A stretch of DNA of 64,000 nucleotides. Source: Pseudarthrobacter oxydans (GTDB taxonomy: Bacteria; Actinomycetota; Actinomycetes; Actinomycetales; Micrococcaceae). Made by a program: the position numbers and the translations under genes. The stretch spans positions 95,304-159,303 of the forward strand of contig NZ_JABTYH010000007.1 of assembly GCF_013314975.1 (NCBI RefSeq), written 5' to 3'. Shown piece after piece: positions 57,728 through 64,000 of this stretch (position 1 is its first letter; every line of letters starts with the position of its first letter). Under the pieces are notes generated by a model. It did no database searches. It was not told the origin of the DNA and saw only the letters and a program-made list of their open reading frames with translations.

Positions 57728-58891
57728 CTACGGGATGGCCGCGAACGCCTGGTCCAGGTCCGCGAGCAGGTCCTCGACGTCCTCGATGCCGCAGGACAGG
57801 CGGAGGAGGTTCACCGGAACCGCCAGTTCGGTGCCTTTGACCGAGGCGTGCGTCATCTCGGACGGGTAGTTCATCAGCGATTCGATGCCGCCCAGGGACT
57901 CGGCCAGGGTGAACACCGACGTCGATTCCGCCACCTTCCGGGCAGCAGCCTCGCCGCCCTTGAACTGCACCGAAACCATGCCGCCAAAGCTCCGCATCTG
58001 CTTCCTGGCAAGCTCGTGGCCCGGGTGGGACGGCAGGCCCGGATACAGGACGGCCTCCACCTCGGGCCGCTCGAGCAGCCACTCGGCCACGGCCTGTCCG
58101 TTGAGGCTGTGCCGGTCCATGCGGACCCCCAGGGTCTTCAGCCCGCGCGTGGTGAGGAACGCGTCCATGGGTCCGGAAACCGCACCCACGGCGAACTGGA
58201 CGAAGCCGATCCTCTCCGCCAGCTCTGCATCATTGACCACCACGGCGCCGCCCACGACGTCCGAGTGCCCGCCGATGTACTTGGTGGTGGAGTGGACCAC
58301 GACGTCGGCACCCAGGGCGAGCGGGTTCTGCAGGTAGGGGGAAGCGAAGGTGTTGTCCACCACGAGGAGGGCGCCGGCGTCGTGCGCTATCCCTGCGAGC
58401 GCCGCGATGTCGGTGATCTTCATCAGCGGGTTGGACGGCGTCTCCACCCACACGAAGCGGGTCTTGTTGGCGGCAACTGCCGCCCGGACGGCGTCGAGGT
58501 CTGCCATGTCCACCGGGGTGTTGCCGATCCCCCAGCCGCCCAGCACCCTGCTGATGAGGCGGTAGGTGCCGCCGTAGGCGTCGTTGCCCAGCACTATGTG
58601 GTCGCCGGGGCGGGTCAGGGCGCGGATGAGCGAATCCTCGGCGGCCAGTCCGGAGCTGAAGCTGTAGGCGTGGGTGCCGCCTTCCAGCGCGGCGAGCTGT
58701 TCCTGCAGGGCGTCCCTGGTGGGGTTGCCGCCGCGGCCGTACTCATAGCCCTCACGGAGCCCGCCGATGCCGTCCTGGGCGTACGTGGAACTGAAGTGCA
58801 GGGGCGGAACCACCGCGCCGGTGCGGGGCTCGAAGGCCTGTCCGGCGTGGACGGCGCGGGTGTTGAAACCTTGGTTTTCGGGGACGGACAT
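57728..58891 (-). CDS. metB: Cystathionine gamma-synthase/gamma-lyase
   Basis: A 387-residue PLP enzyme of the Cys/Met metabolism family. K204 in VVHSTTKYIGGHSDVVGG holds the cofactor; LVVDNTFASPYLQNPLALG and YGRGGNPTRDALQEQLAALE are the family signatures. The pair with cystathionine beta-synthase directly upstream is the reverse transsulfuration order (homocysteine to cysteine) also known from mycobacteria, so a gamma-lyase role is likely in addition to or instead of synthase activity; sequence alone does not decide. AAGGAG precedes the ATG. A gap of 42 bases, with an 11-base direct repeat, separates it from cbs. Confidence 0.93.
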   Translation of the reverse strand: MSVPENQGFNTRAVHAGQAFEPRTGAVVPPLHFSSTYAQDGIGGLREGYEYGRGGNPTRDALQEQLAALEGGTHAYSFSSGLAAEDSLIRALTRPGDHIVLGNDAYGGTYRLISRVLGGWGIGNTPVDMADLDAVRAAVAANKTRFVWVETPSNPLMKITDIAALAGIAHDAGALLVVDNTFASPYLQNPLALGADVVVHSTTKYIGGHSDVVGGAVVVNDAELAERIGFVQFAVGAVSGPMDAFLTTRGLKTLGVRMDRHSLNGQAVAEWLLERPEVEAVLYPGLPSHPGHELARKQMRSFGGMVSVQFKGGEAAARKVAESTSVFTLAESLGGIESLMNYPSEMTHASVKGTELAVPVNLLRLSCGIEDVEDLLADLDQAFAAIP

Positions 58892-58905
58892 GATGCTCCT
58901 TGTCT

Positions 58906-58932
58906 GGGTGAAGCAGTATCAGGGTGAAGCAG
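58906..58932. repeat. 11-base direct repeat between cbs and metB
   Basis: GGGTGAAGCAG at 58906-58916 recurs at 58922-58932, a 16-base period, in the 42-base gap between cbs and metB. It might be a regulator site or a chance duplication. Confidence 0.7.
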
Positions 58933-58933
58933 G

Positions 58934-60319
58934 TCAGTTGCTGAGGTAGGCCAGGAGGTCGTGCCGGGTGAGGATGCCCACCGGCGCGCCGACGAACGTG
59001 ACCATCACGGTGTCCACGTCCGAGAGCAGTTCCCTGGCTGCGGAAATGGTTTCCAGCGATCCGATGACGGGCAGCTTGGGGCCCATGTGCTCGGAGATCT
59101 TGTCCGTCAGCTTGGCTTCGCCGCGGAACAGTTTGGCGGTCAGGGTGCGTTCGTCCACGGCGCCGAGCACCTCGCCCATCACCACCGGCGGCTCCTGGGA
59201 CAGGACCGGGATATGGCTGACGCCGAACTCGTTCATGATGTTGATGACGTCGCGCACGGACTCGTTCGGATGGATGTGCACCAGGTCCGGCAGTTCGCCG
59301 TTCTTGGAGCTGATGACTTCCCCCACGGAGGTTTCCTCGCCGCCGGAGAGGAAACCGTAGGAGCGCATCCACTGGTCGTTGAAGATCTTCGCCAGGTATC
59401 CCCGGCCGGAGTCCGGCAGGATCACGACGACGACCGCGGACTCCGGGAGGTCCCGCGCCGCCTTGAGCGCAGCCACCACGGCCATGCCCGAGGATCCGCC
59501 CACCAGGAGGCCCTCCTCACGGGCCAGTCGCCTGGTCATGGCGAAGGAATCGGCATCGCTGACCGCGATCACCTGGTCCGGGATGGACTTGTCGTAGTTC
59601 GCCGGCCACATGTCCTCGCCGACGCCTTCGACGAAGTACGGGCGCCCGGTGCCGCCGGAGTACACCGAGCCTTCCGGGTCGGCGGCGATGATCCTGACCA
59701 CGCCGCCGTCGGATGCCGGCCGGCCCGCCGATGCCTCCTTCAGGTAGCGGCCGGTGCCTGTGATGGTTCCGCCTGTTCCCGCGCCGATGACGCAATGGGT
59801 GATCCTGCCGTCCGTATCGCGCCAGATCTCCGGGCCGGTGGTCTGGTAGTGGCTGCCGGGCGCCGCGGGGTTGGAGAACTGGTCCGGCTTGTACGCACCG
59901 GGGGTCTCCCGGACAATCCGGTCCGAGACGCCATAGTAGCTTTGGGGGCTGTCCGGCGGCACGGCTGTAGGCGTCACCACCACCTCGGCGCCGTACGCCT
60001 GCAGGACGGCGCGCTTGTCCTCACCCACCTTGTCCGGAACCACGAAGACGCACTTGTAGCCCTTTTGCTGGGCCACCAGGGCCAGGCCCACCCCGGTATT
60101 GCCGGACGTGGGCTCAACAATGGTCCCGCCGGGCTGCAGCTTGCCGTCCCGCTCGGCGTCCTCGATCATCTTCACCGCAATGCGGTCCTTGATGGACCCG
60201 CCGGGGTTCAGGTACTCCAGTTTGACCAGGACGGTGGCTTTGATGTCCTCCGTCACGTGGTTGAGTTTGATGAGCGGGGTATTGCCGATGAGGTCCAGGA
60301 TGGACTGGGCGTACTTCAT
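58934..60319 (-). CDS. cbs: Cystathionine beta-synthase
   Basis: A 461-residue PLP enzyme joining serine and homocysteine. K44 in LNPGGSIKDRIA binds the cofactor; EPTSGNTGVGLALVA and GAGTGGTITGTGRYLK are the pyridoxal and phosphate loops. Two regulatory CBS domains occupy about 340-461 (ESVRDVINIMNEFGVSHIPV; AARELLSDVDTVMVTFVGAP), which sets it apart from cysteine synthase; no heme-binding head is present. TAGCTT lies 7 bases before the ATG, a leaderless layout. It is cotranscribed with metB to form the transsulfuration route. Confidence 0.95.
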   Translation of the reverse strand: MKYAQSILDLIGNTPLIKLNHVTEDIKATVLVKLEYLNPGGSIKDRIAVKMIEDAERDGKLQPGGTIVEPTSGNTGVGLALVAQQKGYKCVFVVPDKVGEDKRAVLQAYGAEVVVTPTAVPPDSPQSYYGVSDRIVRETPGAYKPDQFSNPAAPGSHYQTTGPEIWRDTDGRITHCVIGAGTGGTITGTGRYLKEASAGRPASDGGVVRIIAADPEGSVYSGGTGRPYFVEGVGEDMWPANYDKSIPDQVIAVSDADSFAMTRRLAREEGLLVGGSSGMAVVAALKAARDLPESAVVVVILPDSGRGYLAKIFNDQWMRSYGFLSGGEETSVGEVISSKNGELPDLVHIHPNESVRDVINIMNEFGVSHIPVLSQEPPVVMGEVLGAVDERTLTAKLFRGEAKLTDKISEHMGPKLPVIGSLETISAARELLSDVDTVMVTFVGAPVGILTRHDLLAYLSN

Positions 60320-60326
60320 GGATATA

Positions 60327-60332
60327 AAGCTA
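60327..60332 (-). promoter_or_regulatory. -10 box of cbs
   Basis: TAGCTT on the minus strand lies 7 bases before the cbs ATG. Confidence 0.35.
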
Positions 60333-60442
60333 CCGCTTCCCTGCCGCGGGCACCTTCCGCGCCCTGTGCCCGCGGCGGCACGCCACGCGGGTGCGCCCGT
60401 TTCCAACAGGGTCTGCGCAGTCACGGGTGGGATCATGGGGCG

Positions 60443-61630
60443 GTGCAGCAGTTCGCCTGGTCGATGAAAGTCCGGAGCTACCTCCTTCCCGGAGCGATGC
60501 TCCTGGCCGGTGTTGCATCCCTCGCCTCCGGGGCACTGCCCCTGCCCGCTTTCGACGCCCTGGCGGGCCGCGCCGTTCCCATCCTCGCCTTCGTGCTTGC
60601 GATGTCCCTGCTGACGGAACTGCTGGACGAGGCCGGGCTGTTCAAGGTTGTCACGGACAGGCTCGCGGGGCTGGGCCGGGGCCGCGTGTTCCTGCTGTGG
60701 CTCCTCGTCGTGGCCCTGGCAACTGTTTCCACTGTTTTCCTGTCGCTCGACACCACTGCCGTGCTCGTAACGCCGGTGGTGGTCCTCCTGGCAGTCCATG
60801 CCGGCATCCAGCCGCTCCCCTTCGCCCTGACCACCATCTGGCTCGCCAACACCGCCTCGCTCCTGCTGCCCGTGTCAAACCTGACGAACCTGCTGGCGCA
60901 GGACGCGCTGGGGCTGAGCCCCCTGGGCTTTGCGGGGACCGTCTGGGCGCCCGCCCTGGTGGGGGTCGTGGTTCCGCTGGCCCTGTTGTGGCTGGCGTTC
61001 CGCAAGGACCTGCGGGGACGGTACCGGCCGCAACGGTCCCCCGCAGTGCGGGACCGGCCGTTGCTGGTCATTGCCGCGGCCACCCTCCTGGTCCTGCTGC
61101 CCGCCCTGGTGTCCGGCATACCCGTGCAGTATCCGGCCATGCTGGCCGCAGCCTTCCTGCTGGTGGTCTTCCTCCGGCGGCGACCCTCCGTGCTGCGGTG
61201 GTCCATGGTTCCGTGGCGTCCGCTGATGCTCACGGTGGGACTGTTCATGGTTGTTGAGGCACTGCATGCCAACGGGTTGACGGCGCTCCTGGCCGGCGCG
61301 GCCGGCCAGGGCGAGAGCCTGCCCGCCCTCCTGCACCTGGCCGCGCTGGGAGCCGGAGCGGCCAACGCAGCCAACAACCTGCCCGCTTATCTGGCCCTTG
61401 AGCCGGTGGCCGGCTCTCCTGCCCGGGTGGCCGCCCTGCTGATCGGTGTCAACCTTGGCCCGCTCGTCACCCCGTGGGCGTCCCTTGCCACCCTGCTCTG
61501 GCATGAGCGGCTGCGGGCGCTGAACGTCCGGATCAAGTGGAGCGGTTTTGCCCTGGCCGGTCTGGTGGTGGCAACCCTGACGGTCCCGCTTGCGGTGGTG
61601 GCCCTCTGGGTGGCGTCCGGGATGCCCTGA
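60443..61630 (+). CDS. ArsB/NhaD-superfamily ion permease
   Basis: A 395-residue membrane protein with about 11 helices. FLSLDTTAVLVTPVVVLLA and IWLANTASLLLPVSNLTNLL are the first and second signature segments of the ArsB/NhaD/SLC13 ion-transporter superfamily, and GAGAANAANNLPAYLALEP is the matching C-terminal hairpin, so the inverted repeat structure is complete. Substrate (arsenite, sodium, dicarboxylate) cannot be assigned, and no arsR or arsC is near. The start is uncertain: GTG at 60443 or ATG at 60464; the GTG is kept because it follows a GATCAT box by 6 bases. Confidence 0.85.
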   Translation: MQQFAWSMKVRSYLLPGAMLLAGVASLASGALPLPAFDALAGRAVPILAFVLAMSLLTELLDEAGLFKVVTDRLAGLGRGRVFLLWLLVVALATVSTVFLSLDTTAVLVTPVVVLLAVHAGIQPLPFALTTIWLANTASLLLPVSNLTNLLAQDALGLSPLGFAGTVWAPALVGVVVPLALLWLAFRKDLRGRYRPQRSPAVRDRPLLVIAAATLLVLLPALVSGIPVQYPAMLAAAFLLVVFLRRRPSVLRWSMVPWRPLMLTVGLFMVVEALHANGLTALLAGAAGQGESLPALLHLAALGAGAANAANNLPAYLALEPVAGSPARVAALLIGVNLGPLVTPWASLATLLWHERLRALNVRIKWSGFALAGLVVATLTVPLAVVALWVASGMP

Positions 61631-61632
61631 CG

Positions 61633-62040
61633 CTACCCGGCCGACTGCGCCTGCTGGTCAGCGGGCAGGTTCTCCCACAGGCCCATGACGTTGTCCTCAG
61701 GATCCTTGAAGTAGGCGAAATAGCCCATCCCGGGGATCTCGTTCTTGGGCATAACAACAGAACCGCCCAGCTCCTCGACCGTTTTCAGCGTGGCATCGAT
61801 ATCCGGCACGTCCACCGTGATGACGGGGTTGGCGATCTTTTCCTCCCGGGCCATCATGCCGCCGTTGATCGCACCAGCGGTTGTCGGCTGCCCGGTGGCC
61901 TCGTCCATGGGGGTGGTGATCACCATGTTGTAGTCCATTCCAGGGACAGGTTCTATCCGCCAGCCCAGGGCCTGCTGGTAAAACTTCTTGGCCCGCTCCT
62001 GATCGTCCGCGGGGATTTCGAAATGTACTACTCCACCCAT
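61633..62040 (-). CDS. VOC (glyoxalase/bleomycin-resistance fold) protein
   Basis: A 135-residue protein with two beta-alpha-beta-beta-beta units: HFEIPADDQERAKKFYQQAL at the start and DPEDNVMGLWENLP at the end, the usual VOC metal-site frame (His near the start, Glu in GLWE). Domain-swapped dimers of this fold bind metals or drugs; ligand unknown. The ATG at 62040 follows AGGTGA and gives the normal VOC length. It converges with the permease gene, leaving two bases. Confidence 0.9.
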   Translation of the reverse strand: MGGVVHFEIPADDQERAKKFYQQALGWRIEPVPGMDYNMVITTPMDEATGQPTTAGAINGGMMAREEKIANPVITVDVPDIDATLKTVEELGGSVVMPKNEIPGMGYFAYFKDPEDNVMGLWENLPADQQAQSAG

Positions 62041-62200
62041 TGCGCTCACCTGGAATCTCTGGAATCTCGAAGGGACGGGCGCGGACGCCCCGCGCCACAC
62101 CTGGGATTCTAGTCCTCCGTCCGCTGCCCGTTAAGGGCCCGGGAACCGGCACGGCGGAGCCGGCGGGCAAACTGTCGGGGTGCCGTGGGACGATGGTTCA

Positions 62201-63184
62201 ATGACGATCGCAGAGGTTCCCGCACGGCTGGCGGCCGCCGCGGACGCCTCCCTCCGGTGGTATCCGGGTGGCCCCTACGACCTGGTGCGGACCCTCCGCC
62301 CGCTCCTGCGCGGCAACAGTGATCCGTCCTTCGCGGTGGACGGCGGCGCCATCTGGAACGCCTTCACAACAGCTGAGGGCCCCGCCACCATCCGGCTCAG
62401 CCCGGCAGGCAGCGCGGAGATGGAGCACCGGGTGGACGTCCAGGCCTGGGGCCCGGGTGCCGCCGCGGCGGCAGCGGCAGTGCCGCGCCTCCTGGGTGCG
62501 CACGACGATTGGTCGGCCTTCGACGAACCGGTGTTCCACGCCACGCTCCCCCGCATGGTCAGGGAAGCGCGGCGGAGAAGCCTGGCCGTCCGGCTACCCT
62601 CCAGCGGCCGCATGGTGGACCAGCTCGTGCCCATCATCCTGGAACAGAAAGTCACGGTCATCGAGGCCCGCCGCGGCTACCGGTACCTCCTCCACCGCTA
62701 CGGATCCCCCGCGCCGATGGCTGGATCGCTGGCTCCCGCCGGCCTGGTGCTGGCACCCACGGCGGCGCAGTGGCTGCAGGTCCCCAGCTGGGAGTGGCAC
62801 AAGGCCGGGGTGGGCCCGCAACGCTCCGCGACGGTGATGCGGGCGCTGCGCTCTGCCGTCGCGCTGGAACGGCTGGCGGAACTGCCGGCGCTGGAGGCGG
62901 CCGCCAGGATGCAGACCATCCCCGGCATCGGCATCTGGACGGCCGCCGAAGTGGTGCAGCGCACGCACGGCTGCCCCGACTCCGTCTCGGTGGGCGATTA
63001 CCACCTGGCCGCGTACGTCGGGGCTGCGCTGACCGGCCGCCGGACGGATGACGCCGGCATGCTCCGGCTGCTGGAACCCTGGACGGGGCACCGCCAGCGG
63101 GTGGTGCGGATGATCCAAAGCAGCGGCTTCCGCAAACCCACGTTCGGTCCGCGGATGACCATCCAGGACCACCGCCGGCACTGA
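62201..63184 (+). CDS. AlkA-like DNA-3-methyladenine glycosylase (HhH-GPD family)
   Basis: A 327-residue DNA glycosylase. MVDQLVPIILEQKVTVIEARR starts the HhH-GPD domain, MQTIPGIGIWTAAEVVQRT is the helix-hairpin-helix that grips DNA, and the catalytic Asp lies in SVSVGDYHLAAYVG. The N-terminal 100 residues resemble the AlkA TBP-like domain. It should remove alkylated bases. The ATG at 62201 is preferred over a GTG at 62180 because GACGAT lies 6 bases before it, matching the local leaderless pattern; the choice is not certain. Confidence 0.88.
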   Translation: MTIAEVPARLAAAADASLRWYPGGPYDLVRTLRPLLRGNSDPSFAVDGGAIWNAFTTAEGPATIRLSPAGSAEMEHRVDVQAWGPGAAAAAAAVPRLLGAHDDWSAFDEPVFHATLPRMVREARRRSLAVRLPSSGRMVDQLVPIILEQKVTVIEARRGYRYLLHRYGSPAPMAGSLAPAGLVLAPTAAQWLQVPSWEWHKAGVGPQRSATVMRALRSAVALERLAELPALEAAARMQTIPGIGIWTAAEVVQRTHGCPDSVSVGDYHLAAYVGAALTGRRTDDAGMLRLLEPWTGHRQRVVRMIQSSGFRKPTFGPRMTIQDHRRH

Positions 63185-63313
63185 CGCCGGCCGGGGACAC
63201 GGCCCCAACGCACGTGCACGATTCATCCGTGGACTCGTGCCGGGGATGGGTATAGCGTGGCGCCAGGGAGCCCGTTCCAGAGCCCCGGCACGCCGCATCC
63301 TCTGGAGTCACGC

Positions 63314-64000
63314 ATGATCCACACGGACAAACTGGCAAAGACGTTCACGGTCAGGAAAGAAACAGTGGAAGCCGTCAAGGGCGTCGACATCGACGTCGCG
63401 CCGGGCGAGCTTGTGGCCTTTCTCGGCCCGAACGGGGCAGGCAAGTCCACCACGTTGCGGATGCTCACCACCCTGCTGACGCCCACCTCGGGGACAGCCA
63501 GGGTTGCCGGCGTGGACGTCACCGCGGATCCGGCGGGAGTGCGGGCCAGGATCGGCTACATCGGCCAGGGCAATGGCGGCGGCCACAGTTTCCGGGTGAT
63601 CGATGAGCTGGTGATGCAGGGCCGCTTCTACGGCATGAACTCCGCGGACGCCCTTGCCCGGGCCCGGGAACTCCTGGACTCCCTGGACCTCGCGGACCTC
63701 GCCAAGCGGACAGTCCTCAAGCTCTCCGGCGGGCAGCGGCGAAGAATGGACGTTGCGCTGGGGCTGATGCACTCGCCGCGGCTGCTCTTCCTGGACGAGC
63801 CGTCCACCGGGATGGACCCGCAAAACCGGGCCAACCTGTGGGAGCACATCATGCGGATGCGCGAGGAACACGGCACCACGATTGTGCTGACCACGCACTA
63901 CATGGATGAGGCCGATTCCATGTCCGAGCGGGTCATCATCATCGACCACGGCAGGATCATTGCCGATGACACCGCCGCGCGGCTGAAGGCGAACCTCGCG
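63314..64000 (+). CDS. ABC transporter ATPase, DrrA/CcmA type (3' end outside window)
   Basis: The first 229 codons of an ATP-binding protein of the drug/antibiotic exporter kind. Walker A is [10 protein letters not shown], the signature is [12 protein letters not shown], Walker [15 protein letters not shown], and the switch His lies in TTHYMDEAD. The DrrA group exports drugs or lipids with a separate membrane protein, which would be expected just beyond the right edge. TCTGGAG precedes the ATG by 6 bases. Confidence 0.93.
   Translation, partial: MIHTDKLAKTFTVRKETVEAVKGVDIDVAPGELVAFLGPNGAGKSTTLRMLTTLLTPTSGTARVAGVDVTADPAGVRARIGYIGQGNGGGHSFRVIDELVMQGRFYGMNSADALARARELLDSLDLADLAKRTVLKLSGGQRRRMDVALGLMHSPRLLFLDEPSTGMDPQNRANLWEHIMRMREEHGTTIVLTTHYMDEADSMSERVIIIDHGRIIADDTAARLKANLA

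Noticed and set aside
58961..60442. 494 extra codons in frame upstream of the ArsB/NhaD-type permease
   Set aside because: They run antisense through cbs and show no domain; the permease starts at 60443 or 60464.

Overview
The window is a 64 kb piece of a high-GC actinobacterial chromosome, most probably a Micrococcaceae member such as Arthrobacter or Pseudarthrobacter. The genus is inferred from gene content, gene order and base composition; no database was consulted. Signs of the phylum are a mycothiol synthase next to a GlnR-type regulator, polyphosphate kinase followed by a MutT1-like Nudix/phosphatase fusion, HadA/HadB dehydratases next to murB, several GTG/TTG starts, and about a dozen genes whose start codon lies 6-8 bases after a TANNNT -10 box, which suggests leaderless transcripts. 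The window is open at both ends: an aminotransferase tail on the left and a DrrA-like ABC ATPase on the right. I see no prophage, insertion sequence, CRISPR array, integrase or rRNA.

Layout. 0-5 kb: a LiaFSR-like envelope-stress module (NarL-type regulator, PspC-fused histidine kinase, divergent PspC/LiaF-like protein, two small membrane proteins). 5-11.5 kb: phosphofructokinase, an acetyltransferase, a drug-efflux MFS protein, an ankyrin protein, YgfZ, a nitrobindin and small membrane proteins. 11.8-16.9 kb: GlnR, MshD, Ppk, MutT1. 17-19 kb: a large membrane protein of unknown function translationally coupled to a YtrA-type GntR regulator. 19-20.7 kb: thyA-folA. 20.8-22.9 kb: a three-gene cassette starting with a WXG100-like protein, which is the best candidate for an undescribed system. 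23-28 kb: asd, an AlkZ-like protein, murB, hadB, hadA.

28-44 kb is the accessory stretch: an ArsR-SulP pair, DUF2797 and CitE-like genes, and a carbohydrate regulon (ROK regulator, ABC importer without ATPase, two tandem GH13 alpha-glucosidases, aldo/keto reductase) tied together by shared ATTTA-N5-TAAAT sites. It ends with small oxidoreductases and a YjiH-family protein next to tRNA-Met and tRNA-Thr. In mycobacteria and Streptomyces the same two tRNAs normally sit close to hadAB, so the stretch looks like an insertion into an old cluster.

44.9-64 kb: a DEAD-box RNA helicase with a long leader, a MOSC protein, a YgiB/YgiC-like operon with an APC permease and a glutaryl-CoA dehydrogenase-like enzyme, an SDR, a TetR-controlled sugar ABC importer (also without ATPase), the reverse transsulfuration pair metB-cbs, an ArsB/NhaD-type permease, a VOC protein, an AlkA-like glycosylase and the start of an ABC exporter. 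Intergenic DNA is rich in strong hairpins, including a 52-base perfect palindrome, and carries a REP-like repeat family found here only between convergent genes.
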